DNA of 64,000 nucleotides from Lunularia cruciata (GCA_948567375.1 OX419760.1:37448001-37512000); one strand, 5' to 3'; positions 22,362-33,273 are shown, counted from the stretch's first letter. Numbers and translations: made by a program. The notes: generated from the sequence alone by a model not told the origin.

Positions 22362-24910
22362 CTATGTCATATGAAATCTTTCTCTAACAACTCAATCTGT
22401 GTTGTTTAAAGCTCTTCTAACTCCTTTGGTGATAATGAATAAATTGGTCTATTCATTGGAAAACAACTTGGCAATAACTTGATCTTGAAGGACATACTAC
22501 AATCAGAGAGTAACCCCTATTGAAGATCATCTAGAAACATGCAAAATTTCAAGGAAAGAAATAGGAAAATGGAAGATCAGAGTGAAAGATTACAGTAGGA
22601 CTCTTGAATGAGTGAAACTCCCAATGCCTAGCATGATCTTGGGATTTGGTATTTATAGAGAACATACAAGGTTCTTGAGAAGCTTCTCAAGAAGCTTCCT
22701 AAAAGCCGCTTTCTTAGAGTGCAAGCTAAGCTAAGTGAGAAGCTTCTTGAGAAGTTTCCTTCTAGAAACCATCTACTTGGCATGGAAGCTAAGCTAGTTG
22801 GGAAGCTTCCCAAGAAGTTTCTTTCTAGAAGTCATCTACTTGGCATGCAAGCTAAGCTAACCAAGAAGCTTCCTTTTAGAAGTCACCACTTGGTATATAC
22901 ATTACTCAATACTTGGGAGGTACCAAGAAGCTTCTAAAATATTTTTTATAATTCTTGGCTAGTTTAGCCTATTGCTACTTTGTTAGTCTTGATTAACTAA
23001 TTTTTAAATTGAATATTGTTACAAAACACATCTCCAAACTAGAACTATATGATAAACCACTTCTTGATGAGGCTCCTTATTCTAGTCAGGTTCTCTTTGC
23101 GAAACAAATTTGATCCACACCGCATGAACATGAATATGTTCTGCCAAAGCTTGCTCTACAATTGTTATACTAACAAACTTCTCATCTTGGGATTGATTAT
23201 TGTTATGTGTCTTACTCAAATTTCCATACAACCAAATTGGTAATTTTTTTTATCTTGGTGTTGTACTTGTACTTATTATTATGCCTAACCAAATTGAACC
23301 CTATGACATTCAAGCCAAGGAAGATCAATAATGATATTGTAATGTAGATGAGCTACAACTAATCTCATATCTTGAATACTACAAGATATGAAGTACAAAA
23401 TGAATAACTCTATTTACCATCATCAATGTGCTACTCAATACCAGTTTGATATGGATACATAATTCATTTGCTAATTGCATGGAGTGTCTAACATGAGCAT
23501 GGGCTTTGGTATTTAAAATGAAGTAATACAAGGCTCTTGAGAAGCTTCCAAGCAAGATTTCTTCTCAAAGATACCTACTTGGCATACAAACTAGGCTAAT
23601 TATTAACTTGGTGTGCAAGTTATACAATCTTTGGAAGGTACCTAGAAACTTATCATCAAGAAGCTTCTTAGGTGCTTCTAGAAAATTCTTCCAAGAAGCT
23701 TCCTAGATAATTCTAGAATATTTGTACAATTTTTAGCTATATTTGGTTAATAAAATTAACCAAACTCATTAAATTTTTCTTACTCCATGTTATCAATAGC
23801 AATTCTTTATCTTTGTGGTGGCACATTCAAATTGGTGTATAATCTTTGGGTATAAAGGACCTTTGTACTTGCACTCTTCACCTTTGACCACTCTTTGGAT
23901 TTGACTCCTTTGGCCTTCTTCCTTTAGAGTGCCTTTGGCTTTGTTCTTGTTCCCTTTGTACCTTCTGAACCATTGCATATGCTGATACAACTCCGAAAGA
24001 AGCTTCAATGAAGAGGGTTTCTTTCCTAAACAAGTAATTATTCTACCATCCACATGTAGCCATTAGATACAATTTTTTTTGGAGAAAATATGTGCACCAC
24101 AAGTAGCATAATCTATATCTTAGAATTTGCCAAATCTATTAGCCATCTCCTTTTGCCATTGAAGTCTCTATCTAGTATAACAAAGACACCATTGTGGGAA
24201 TAAGAACCATGCTAACTCATCAAAAGAAACCCGTGCTAATTAATCTAGAGGTAAACAAAAAGCCTATCTAAGTTCATCATGGAGCATCTGAGGAAGCTTA
24301 TGGAATAAACATGGACATGGAAAATTAGTCTCAAATAGCTCCAAAATATAACACACTTGGTATGCTAACCACTTCCATGACTAGATTGATATCATAGGTA
24401 CAAGCAACAAAAAAATCTATGTATAGCGATCTCAATTGTAACAATGTTGATATTGTCACACGCCTCACATGATCATCCCAAGTGGTCCAATTATAATCCT
24501 TGTGTGCATTTCTCTACCTTATGCAAAGTAACGTATCTATGACATTCAAAGCATGGTTTATCATGAGTCAGCTTAGAAGACTACACATAAAAAAGTGAAA
24601 CTATAGTTAGCACAAAATCAATAATAATAACAAAATTGAATTCTTTATCATATATCTTTCCATACTTGCAAAACTATAACCCATTCATAAATCATCTCAC
24701 TTGAATAAATATAAATTCTTTAAACATTAAAAATTTTAATATTCACAATTAATATTTCAAATATTTGTAATTTTCAAGTTAAGTTCTAATAAAACTAAAG
24801 TATAAAATTCTAACACTCAAAAGTATAAATTCTTAGACCATCATTTTTAAAATTTTCTTTCTATTGCTCCATCTTTCTAAACCCTTAAAAACTCCAAATA
24901 CCGATGTAAT
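22362..24910. repeat. AAGCTTC-rich repetitive stretch, probable decayed LTR remnants
   Basis: Two related blocks (about 22600-22990 and 23480-23770) share a TTTGGTATTTATAGAG-like promoter-type segment. This is followed by clusters of AAGCTTC/GAAGCTT and CTACTTGGCATGCAA units, three imperfect repeats of about 65 bp in the first block. A minus-strand open stretch (23793-24053) lies beside them; it is basic and I do not recognise it. The rest is AT-rich without a coding signal. My best guess is remnants of an LTR element. Confidence 0.45.
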
Positions 24911-25150
24911 TTTACTAAATTCTCCTTAACCTTCCAATTCAATGAAGTACGAAGGGAACCAAAATTGGAAAAGAAATAAATACCTTTGTAAGTTTACTAA
25001 ATTCTCCTTAACCTTCCAATTCAATGAAGTACAAAGGGAACCAAAATTGGAAAAGAAATAAAAACCTTTGTAAGTTTACTAAATTCTCCTTAACCTTCCA
25101 ATTGAATTCAACGGAGTACCAATGGAACCAAAATTGAAAAACAAATAAAG
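24911..25150. repeat. 82-bp tandem repeat, three units
   Basis: Units start at 24911, 24993 and 25075, each with TTTACTAAATTCTCCTTAAC. The first two differ at a few positions; the third is more diverged and shorter. Confidence 0.9.
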
Positions 25151-25489
25151 TTGCTTGCCTCTCCGCTTGTGATATAAAAACTAATTTCAATTCAAAAATT
25201 AATGTACCATCCTTCCTCTCACTTCTCCCCTTTGGGCAATACACTCGCATATCTCCGTAAAGAGTGAAAAGAACCCAATTTGATCAAGAAGAAAGAGATA
25301 ACAAGAAGGAAGACCCCATCAAGGGGTACAAGAAATAGGGGGCAAAAAGCCGTCTGAAATGGCAAAAACAACCGCATAGGAAAAATGAAGGATGAGAAGA
25401 CCCCATCAAGCCATACAAAGGAGAGACAAAAAAGGTAACATGGGGCTAAGCCCCAATAGAGTCTATATGAGAAATCTGCCCTACCGCAC

Positions 25490-25958
25490 CTAAGATATCC
25501 AAGCTATGCAAGTCGTACGGTCTACATACAACTGGAGCATCCAAAGAAACATCACCTAATGTGATTTCTCTCTTATGGATTGCACCAGCCATTGCCCTTT
25601 GTAGAGCAATGGACACACGCTGTCTAAAATATGCTACAAAGTATGAAAGTGAGAGTGGTACCCCCTAACGCCTAACATGATAAGCTCTTGCGCACTCCCT
25701 AATAGATGTATCAAATGCCATGTCCATCGCTCCATATAACTCCAAGGCTAGAGGAACAAAAAGGTGACCTCGCTGCATACCCTTATACTTGGAGACCTTG
25801 CGACCTGCTGCTGTACTCGCCGCCCATCCAGAGAATGGATAATCACTCCCTCCGAAACTGTATCTCGTGTAGGGTCCGTCACCACGACATCCGCTACTGT
25901 CACCTAATCGTCTCGGACCAAGTATAAGTCTGATATGGGTATAGCCATGGGTGTCCAT
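25490..25958 (-). pseudogene. Probable LINE-type C-terminal fragment
   Basis: Minus-strand frame 25665-25958 plus continuation after one stop to about 25500. It contains a GHLFVPLALELYGAMDMAFD segment and an RQRVSIALQRAMAGAIHKR segment. I associate this pair of motifs (F-x-PLA-x-E-x-YG, then a conserved RQ-x-VS-x-ALQRA) with the tail after RT in some non-LTR elements of plants and algae; that is recalled, not verified. The region is GC-richer than its surroundings. No RT catalytic core is present in the flank, so it is a 5'-truncated remnant. Confidence 0.4.
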
Positions 25959-26162
25959 GTCTAACCCATGGGTTAAAAACTAAATTAGGAGGGATTAGGA
26001 GACCCATTGGTCCAAGCAAAGCATGACTTGTCTTCTTGTAAGGAAAACTGAGGACGGATACGTACTTTTGTTGTGCTAGGAATGTATTAGGGGGTTTCAG
26101 AAATAGTTATACAAAGTTTCTTAACATTTCATATAGATAGTTACAAAGCGTTGACTAAATGG
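25959..26162. other. Short unique stretch left of copy A
   Basis: About 200 bases without coding signal or repeat similarity that I can see. It ends at the target duplication of copy A. Confidence 0.5.
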
Positions 26163-26166
26163 GTAC

Positions 26167-26829
26167 TGTCGTGCGTGTATACATTGCTACACAACATACA
26201 TTGTTGTCAACATCATACACTATAAAAGCACAACTCACACATAAGTCATACATAGACTCTAAAGTGCCACAATAATCAGATTGCTTAACACTCTCAACTC
26301 AACTCAACTCAGATCAGTACTTGATCTGTCACTCTATAAACTGCCAACAACTGGGCACTGATTACAGTCAAGCCACACCCACTCAAGCATAGAGAATCCA
26401 GGTGACGCTCGCCGGCCTCTGTCCACCATAGCCAGGAACTCGAAGGCTCAACATCAGAGAAGTGAGCTCTCTGGAGCTCACTTAAAAACTATACCCCCTG
26501 GACTCGAGCTAGCCCTGAAACCCTAATGGTCCCGTTGACGGCACACTCGACGGTGCAAACGGTGCAAAGTGACGGTGGGCCCCATCGTGAAGTCAGTACT
26601 CTGAACACGAAATCTAACCGTCGGAAAGTAGTCCTTGAGAAACTGCTAGAATAACTCTAACTACCATCACTGGAACTCCAGTGTCCGAGCATCTAGATGC
26701 GGAACTACAAATGGCGTGACAGCTGTCGTGCATATATACATCGCTACACAACATACATCGCTGTCAACATCATACACTATAAAAGCACAACTCACACATA
26801 AGTCATACATAGACTCTAAAGTGCCACAA
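26167..26829 (-). repeat. Copy A 3' terminus: B1-A2-B2
   Basis: In element direction: B1 (26829-26724, 106 bp), two bases GC (26723-26722), A2 (26721-26273, 449 bp), B2 (26272-26167, 106 bp). The B1/A2 junction forms the perfect palindrome GACAGCTGTC. A purine-rich run (CTAGGGGGGCGA, reading on the minus strand at about 26830-26841) lies immediately before B1 and may be the polypurine tract. Confidence 0.88.
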
Positions 26830-26997
26830 TCGCCCCCCTAGCTGGCGGTTAGGTCCCTCTAACTCCAGATAGCCATCTACTCTAAGTATATGGTATACCC
26901 TCTAATGGGCAAAGATCAGGAGGCCGGGTGCTATGGAGCCCCATCGTTAGTCGCCTGTCTGCAATCTATACCATATAAAGAATGAACTAGCTATAGG

Positions 26998-27420
26998 TCA
27001 AGTACATCTAGGACATAACCACTGTCCCTGAGGAACCACCGTGAGGGGAGGAGTCATACATGCCATATGCCATCCTCTCGAACAGCTATCACACACTAAC
27101 ATAGTAGCAGCTCCACCAGAAGAGCCACATAACATACACCTCAAGCCTGCACGTACAAGTGCCAAGCTTGGGTCCATAGTACCATCAATGTTTGGAAGGT
27201 GGCATGGCGCACAATTGCGCACATGATCCTTCCAAACAACACCATGACGTCCTTCTAACACAAGGACTCCAGATGGCAAAACCTCACGTACTCTCAAGAT
27301 AGTGCGGCCTGTAGAAACATCAAGTGTCGTCGGTGATGTCTGTTGTAGATATACATAGTCGCCTGGATGAAATTGACGGATCGAGGGTCTATAACCTCCT
27401 CCTCAAATGGTAGCATAGCG
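26998..27420 (-). pseudogene. Copy A integrase tail plus PHD finger
   Basis: The region begins with an RQFHPGDYVYLQQ segment, typical of the SH3/GPY-like integrase tail, and runs through ILRVREVLPSGVLVLEGRHG and WKDHVRNCAPC. The last 45 residues are a canonical C4HC3 PHD finger. In the 99-residue open stretch 26998-27297 the ligands are C54, C57, C69, C72, H77, C80, C95 and C98 (CMLC, CDSC, GWHMAC, CPRC), covering 27004-27138. PHD fingers usually read histone H3 tails (unmodified or trimethylated K4). In this element it could steer integration or the methyltransferase to chromatin; that role is inference. The stop right after CPRCT is also present in copy B and probably ends the native protein. 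Confidence 0.85.
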
Positions 27421-27435
27421 TAAAGTATCTCTATG

Positions 27436-28671
27436 CTAAGCAATTGCCAAGTTCTCAAAGGCCATCGACATCACTCTCCGAAAGATCTCTGCCCGCTGAG
27501 AACATGCGCTCATCCATACATCGGGGCCATCCAAGTCCAAAACTACGGTAGCATCTCGACGAATGGCTGCAGGTAAATCTGGATCTCGTCCATAGAGTAG
27601 AAAGTAGGGAGAGAAGGATGCTAAGGAGGCTTGCCGGCTGAACCGATAGCCCATGGCCAACCAAGGTAACTGGAGATCCCAATCTCCCAAGTGGCTTCTC
27701 TGCAAACCATACTTTTGCAATCCTCTCTTCACCGTCTGAACCACTCTCTCTGCTAAGCCATCTGCCTTAGGGTGATCTCGGGATGTAGTACGATGATCAA
27801 TCAAAGCCTTGTCACATAAGACCTGAAACTCTCCCAAGAACTCTGTACCCTGATCAGTCAAAACCTCAGCTGGTGCACCAAAATGACTAAGAACTCGATC
27901 CAGGAACGAGTAAGCTGTCCCTTCACTAGACTTGTCAGGAAGTGCCACCAACTCAATCCACTTGGAGAAGTGCTCCACCATCACCAAAACATACCGATGA
28001 TGTCTCACAGTCAGCGGTAAAGGTCCGGCAAAGTCCAAACTCCAACGGTAACCCAATCCCATGATAGGTAATGGGTGTAACTGTGCCGTAGGAGCATTGA
28101 ATGATGCTCTAACTCGGTCACAAACCACACATCTAGCAACAAACTGCTGTACCTCGGTCTGCATACCGCGCCACCAATAATGACTCTGGAGTAAGCTATA
28201 TGTACGCTTTACTCCAAAATGTCCTAGCTCCTCATGAGCACGACGGACCAACTGTGGTCTCTGTGATGGAAGTGGTACTACTCGCACTCTACCATCCTCC
28301 CATACACGCAAAAGGTGTCTACCCTCCAATCTGAACTGTCTGGCTCGCTGAAGAACATGGTCTCTCTCCTTGGCCCCAACTGTGCCACCCACAACACCAG
28401 TGCGAAGATAGTCCATCACTAAGACATCATCATGAATGTCTCGCTGAACTGTACCAATATCTTCACTCTCTAGATCTGTGACCTCAATAACTCCTCCTAT
28501 ATGCGCTGAGAGAGATACCACCAAAGTCTCTGCAAATATACACAGAAAGGCCGATGCATGCCAACCTGGCACCATCTCCTCATCTGTCTCACCATGCCAA
28601 CGTGCTCCGGTCTGATCTTGCTGGCTGGGACATGGGTTTCTACTCAACCCATCTGCATCACGGTTCACCAC
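27436..28671 (-). CDS. Copy A integrase (DD35E), open 411 codons
   Basis: The longest open stretch of copy A. An N-terminal DADGLSRNP segment ends RNase H. The HHCC zinc domain has H146, H151, C181 and C184. The catalytic core has D213 (SLDFAGPLPL), D273 (LTDQGTEF) and E309 (DGLAERVV); D273 and E309 are 35 residues apart, the classic DD35E spacing. The C-terminal half carries LPWLAMGYRFSRQ and FLLYGRDPDLP, typical of Ty3/gypsy integrases. It would join element DNA to the host genome. All catalytic residues are intact here, unlike copy B. It ends at a stop (27436) that separates it from the PHD-bearing tail, probably a decayed Gln codon. Confidence 0.88.
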   Translation of the reverse strand: MVNRDADGLSRNPCPSQQDQTGARWHGETDEEMVPGWHASAFLCIFAETLVVSLSAHIGGVIEVTDLESEDIGTVQRDIHDDVLVMDYLRTGVVGGTVGAKERDHVLQRARQFRLEGRHLLRVWEDGRVRVVPLPSQRPQLVRRAHEELGHFGVKRTYSLLQSHYWWRGMQTEVQQFVARCVVCDRVRASFNAPTAQLHPLPIMGLGYRWSLDFAGPLPLTVRHHRYVLVMVEHFSKWIELVALPDKSSEGTAYSFLDRVLSHFGAPAEVLTDQGTEFLGEFQVLCDKALIDHRTTSRDHPKADGLAERVVQTVKRGLQKYGLQRSHLGDWDLQLPWLAMGYRFSRQASLASFSPYFLLYGRDPDLPAAIRRDATVVLDLDGPDVWMSACSQRAEIFRRVMSMAFENLAIA

Positions 28672-28679
28672 TCCAAGTC

Positions 28680-29190
28680 TGTGAACAACCGTGAAATCAT
28701 ACTCCTGTAAAATCAGAGCCCATCATGCAAGCTTCCCTAAAAGCTTGTCGGACTCCATCAACCACTTCAGCGGCTGATGATCAGTGATGAGAGTGAAGGG
28801 GTTACCAAATAGGTAACATCGGAAATGTGCTACTGCCCAAACTGCTGCCAAACACTCTCCCTCATATGAACTATACTTTGCCTCCGCTGAATTGTTGGAG
28901 CGACTAGCATAGGCCACCACAAACTCCTTCTCCTCATCATCATGTTGGGTGAGCACCGCTCCAAGCCCCAACATACTCCAATCAGTGTGAACCTGAAATG
29001 GTCATCCCCTGATCGGTCTCCTCAAAATAGGAGCAGATGTCAACCTCTCCTTGAGCTCTACAAAAGCTCTCTCTTGCTCATCTCCCCAACACCACTCCTG
29101 TGTAAGCTTGGTCAGCTTCGTCAAGGCCTTGGCAATGGTACTAAATCCTCTAACATAGCGGCGATAGAAGTTTGCCAACCCAAGGAATGA
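28680..29190 (-). pseudogene. Copy A RNase H
   Basis: Open stretch 28723-28974 with LGLGAVLTQHDDEEKEF, VVAYASRSNNS, YEGECLAAVWA and LITDHQPLKWLM, the RNase H pattern of gypsy elements, including the conserved Glu and TDHQPL. The upstream connection (FYRRYVRGFSTIAKALTKLT and TDWSMLG) is visible across one stop. It removes template RNA and processes the polypurine primer. Confidence 0.82.
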
Positions 29191-30090
29191 TCACACTCTG
29201 CTCACATCCGTAGGCCGAGGAATACGTGCAATAGCCTCCACCTTGGTCTGCTGAACACCAAGTCCTCCGGGGTAGATAGTGTGACCCAAATACTCAACCT
29301 GCTCATGGAAGAACCTACACTTCCCAGGATGTAATTTGAGTCCATGAGATCTCAACCTCTCAAACACCTCCAACAACTGTCTCTCATGCTCCTCCACAGT
29401 AGTGCTATAAACCAAAATGTCATCAATATAGCACCGAGCAAAATCCAATCCAGCTAGGATCCTATCCATGACCCTTTGAAACTCAGCAGGAGCGTTCTTT
29501 AACCCAAATGGTAAGAACCTCCACTAATATAACACATCCTTGCCGTGAGGATCAATAGCCCAAAATGCTGTCTTGGACTTATCCTCCTCCCTGATCGGCA
29601 ACTGATGATATCCCGCTCGAAGATCCAAAGTATTGAAGACCTTTGCATGCCCAATCACATCAAAAATCTCCTCCGGTGTAGGCATGGCATACCGATCAGC
29701 CCTGGTCTGTCGGTTGATGGGACGGTAATCTCCACACATCCGCCTATCTATATAGTTGCCATGCATATCCTTCTTGGCTGGCATCACTGTCGCTGATGCA
29801 TACTCTCCATGTGAAATCTCCACCAAACCAACCTCAAAAAGGTCACTACTCCGGCTCTGAATCAATGTCCTCTCCATATCACTATATCGATACGGACGTC
29901 GGAAAACTGGTGTGTCACTAGTCAGCTCAATCTGTATACCAGGTCCCTTTAGAGCACCCAAATCCTTCATACTGAAAGCAAAACAACTCGTGTGACTCCT
30001 CAAGAACCTCCAAACCCTCCGTCTTTCCTCTCCAGTAAGCTTGGGTCCAAGATCTGGCTCCCAAGTATCCTCTGTAACTGTAGTAGGAGT
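29191..30090 (-). pseudogene. Copy A reverse transcriptase
   Basis: Open pieces 29524-30003 and 29191-29469, separated by one stop. Motifs in order: YASATVMPAKKDMHG, MCGDYRPINRQT, AMPTPEEIFDVIGHAK, FNTLDLRAGYHQLPI, FLPFGLKNAPAEFQRVMD, CYIDDILVYS (catalytic D16 and D17 of the second piece, about 29419-29430) and LHPGKCRFF. All RT catalytic residues are kept. The domain follows the methyltransferase with a linker rich in GERGLLG-like repeats (about 30130-30400). Confidence 0.85.
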
Positions 30091-30426
30091 GGAAGACGTA
30101 CTGACTGGCTGCTACATTGGGCCCTTGGGAGCAATAGTGTCATGCTCCCGACCACTAGAGGTCCCAACCTCTGTGTGAAAAACTCCCTCCACTCTGGCTG
30201 CAAGCTCCATACGTCCTCTGGCTGCATCCCATGTGGACCAAGGGTGTAATCCAAGTAGCCCACGCTCACCTGGATGGACTCCAAGTAGACCACTCTCCCT
30301 AGTAGCTACTGGATGTGTCCCAAGAATACCATGTCCACTCGGTCCATCGCCCCCAGCATGTGCCTGAATCGTCTCGATAGGCACATGGCTCACAAGTGTC
30401 CGAGTGGTGATGCCTATCAAGTGCAT

Positions 30427-31416
30427 CCTACGTTGCTCTGCCAAACCAAGGCTCACAATCTAGGTCAAACAGTTCAGGTCCATAGCCTGACCTAACACCT
30501 GACGCCTGGATGCCTTTGACACTACTGGAACAGCGGTAATACCGGTGCGAAAACCCATCGCCCGCTCTCTCTCATCAGCATTGGGCTCCACCAACTACTG
30601 TAACTGTGAGTCCCAAACAAGTCCAGGTCCTCCCTCTCAAAAAGCATGAGAGCCTGGGAAACTCATGACTGTGGGAAATGTAGCTCTAGGCTGTCCAACT
30701 AGGTTCACCACTGCCATAGGTGACCTATCAGCCACTACCATTGTCTGAGACTGACGCCCAGCATCCAAGATATCATCAACAAGAATGTGGTCTAGTCGTT
30801 GAATCCCATCATAACTACACTGTAGAACCTCTCTGGGTAAAAGGTTCGTCCACCAAAGACGAAGACGATGTGCCCGTGATCCCACTCTGGCTGCATCTAA
30901 CAATACAGCAGGTCCCATCCAAGAATGGACCTGATGTGTACTCGCCACCACTCTAGTGCAAGAATCACCCATCAATGGAACGTTCTCCAAAAGGTAAGCT
31001 GGAGAAACAGACTGATGAACCTGGAGATGTCGTAGTATCCGTAACATCTCCCAAAACACACCAGAATGAGGATCCTGAAGACCCAAACCGCGGCCCGCAC
31101 GTGTATGTCGGTGACATGGCCATCCATAAATCACCAAGTGAACAGGCCCATGTCTCTCTAGGTCATGCGCCCCCAGTAAGGAAATGTCTCCTGGTAAGGC
31201 CTTCTGGTAACCTCTGACTGCTGACATCGGTAATAACTCCGGATACCAATAGGCCAAGTGTGCCACATGATGTAGAGAGACTCGCCTAGCAGTCTCATCT
31301 CTCTCTACATACAAGTACCTCTGTACTCGGATACCCGCCTGTAACACCGCAACTAGTCCGGTGCTGATCCCACCAAACAACTCCAATAGACATATCCCCT
31401 CTACTGGATACTGCCA
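30427..31416 (-). pseudogene. Copy A DNMT3-like cytosine-C5 DNA methyltransferase domain
   Basis: A roughly 330-residue domain between protease and RT. Residue numbers refer to the open stretch 30637-31524. Motif I LLELFGGISTGL (46-57), motif II acidic residue in YVERDE (E74), motif III PGDIS (111-115), motif IV LVIYGWPCH with the catalytic Pro-Cys (C137), motif VI ENVPLM (E180), motif VIII SRAHRLRLWW (216-225). After three stops, MGFRTGI (near 30555) and SRRQVLGQAM match the motif IX-X end of DNMT3 enzymes. The order I to X is linear, as in DNMT3, not circularly permuted as in plant DRM2. It would transfer methyl groups from SAM to cytosine. Function is inferred from motifs; stops in the last third inactivate this copy. 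Confidence 0.88.
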
Positions 31417-31539
31417 AGCAATGAGTGTGGTATCCAGAGGTGTCAAAGCAATCGCCTCTGGAGGCTCATCCTCACACTCATCCCTTGATGGTGCAAAGGC
31501 TCCACTCCAAGCCTGCTGCACCAACTGATCTGCATGCTG

Positions 31540-32484
31540 CTACAATGCCTCCTCTGAACTCCACAATGGAACATCCAAGGTGGATGGAACAATCCCACTC
31601 GTACTCCATAGCCGAGTGATCTCCTCTGGTACTGGAGTATCCTCTGCATGGGCGTTCCCCTCCAACAAGTCACCAGGCCAAGTAACTGCACCGCTGAAAG
31701 CCAAAACTGATGCTGCCATGGTCCCGGACTGTAGTGAGCCAAGACTGCCACTACTGAAGCGTACTGGTAGGCAACATACCCGTCCCTCACCAGACTGCCA
31801 ACCAGGTCTATAAGAGGCTGTCTCCTCCCAATAGTCAATGCTGTAACCCATAGGGTATAACACTGCTCCCCCAACTAGCACATCATATGACTCAACTATC
31901 GTCGCAATAGCCTGAGCTCTCATCACTGAGCTATCAGTCGGATGACCAGGCTGAACCTGGACAACAAGCTCTCCACGTGTGATGTACTGTGTCGAACCAC
32001 CACCTAGAGATGTCTGGATCTGAAATGGACACCTCTCCACATTGGTCTTCTATAACTCCAGACCAACAACTGCAGCCTTCCCCAACATAAGGGGCTGCGC
32101 ACCAGAGTCTAACAAGACTCTCTGTGGTGTATAAACCTTCCCTGAAGGTCCTACCAAACGAAAGATCCCCCTCTGGTTATCCAATAGGACAACACTAGGT
32201 GTAAACCGCGCTCTCTCAAAGGCCGGTCTAGCTGGCAACTCCTCCAGTCTAGCCGCTGCTGCCTGCCATAAACCACTGGTCGCTGAACGGATCCCATGCT
32301 CCTCAACCAAGTCAGCTCCACTACCAACCACCTCTGCTCTAGTAGTAGGAACTGCACCATCCCTACTCTCACACAACGTGGCAGCCAACCGAAACACTGG
32401 GGCTGGGTCCACTCCCAATGTAAACATGTCACTGGCTGAAAATAAAGGATGCCGCATAATCAGCTGAGCCGCCCCCAACATCAT
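31540..32484 (-). pseudogene. Copy A aspartic protease region
   Basis: The open stretch 32050-32484 contains VLLDSGAQPLML with the active-site D126-S127-G128 (32101-32109). After one stop, 31540-32040 contains the second conserved motif, ESYDVLVGGAVLYPMGY (equivalent to the ILG motif). The protease would cleave the Gag-Pol precursor. Two stops lie between it and the methyltransferase; one is a probable CAG-to-TAG change at about 31545. Confidence 0.78.
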
Positions 32485-32496
32485 GCTAGACTCAGT

Positions 32497-33201
32497 CTAT
32501 GTAGTAGCAGGTGGCTGACTAGCAGGTACTCCATCAGGTACTCCATCACCACCTACCACACCTGCACTGGGACGTCTAGGAACCATGGATGTCGTCTGCA
32601 ATGCCTCAGATAGCATGAAAGATTGGGGAAGTCTGACCTGTCTCCCAACCTCTCCTCTCTGTGGGTCCAACTCCACTGATGCTCCTCTAGGCTCTGGAGC
32701 ACGTACTGCACTCCTAGTCACTACTGCAGATGCATCCACCTGTGCTGCTCCGCACATGAAGTCCAAAGCATCTCTATCACCAGCATATGAGGTGGAAGCC
32801 TCAACACCCGAATCTGATCTCCTCTGAGCAATAGCCATACTAGCCAATCTCTGCTCCAACTGCTCAATCCGAGTAGCCATAGCTGTGTCAGAAGTAAGGG
32901 CAGGTACTGCACCCCTACTAGGTGTAGATCCTCTACCACCACCTCTACCACCTCGTCCTCCATGAACTAGAGCTCCTCTACTACCTGCCATAGCAGCCCT
33001 ACCACTCCGTAACTCCGGGTGTAGGTCAAAACACCGGTCACTAGTGTGACCAAATCTGTGGCAGTGCTCACACTGCCTCTGTGCTGGCTGTGATGCACCA
33101 GAGGTATCAGGTCCGCTGCCTTGAGTACACTCTCTCCTATGGTAAGGTCCACCACAAGTCCAACAAGCAACACCACCACTCACTGGCTGCTGCTGACCCA
33201 A
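32497..33201 (-). pseudogene. Copy A nucleocapsid with two zinc knuckles
   Basis: Open for 234 codons. Knuckle 1 is C13-x2-C16-x4-H21-x3-C25 (CWTCGGPYHRREC), one residue short of the standard spacing. Knuckle 2 is C44-x2-C47-x4-H52-x4-C57 (CEHCHRFGHTSDRC), standard CCHC. A Gly/Arg-rich stretch (HGGRGGRGGGRGS) follows, then a predicted coiled segment (ATRIEQLEQRLASMA). These features suit packaging of element RNA. Confidence 0.82.
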
Positions 33202-33273
33202 AAATGAGGGTAAGGGTCTAACTCCACTAGGCCCTCCACTCGCTCCATAGGATCTGGGCTGTCCACCCTGTCC

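Noticed and set aside
26998-27420. Chromodomain at the integrase C-terminus
   Set aside because: The tail has an SH3/GPY-like segment and then C4HC3 cysteines; the aromatic cage pattern of chromodomains is not visible.
30427-31416. DRM2-type or chromomethylase assignment for the methyltransferase
   Set aside because: Motifs run I to X without permutation, which excludes DRM2, and no chromodomain or BAH is present; sequence segments are closest to DNMT3 by eye.
32585-32827. Plus-strand open frames across copy A (for example 32585-32827, 29545-29796, 34116-34412)
   Set aside because: They are antisense shadows of the minus-strand gag-pol frames, kept open by codon bias.
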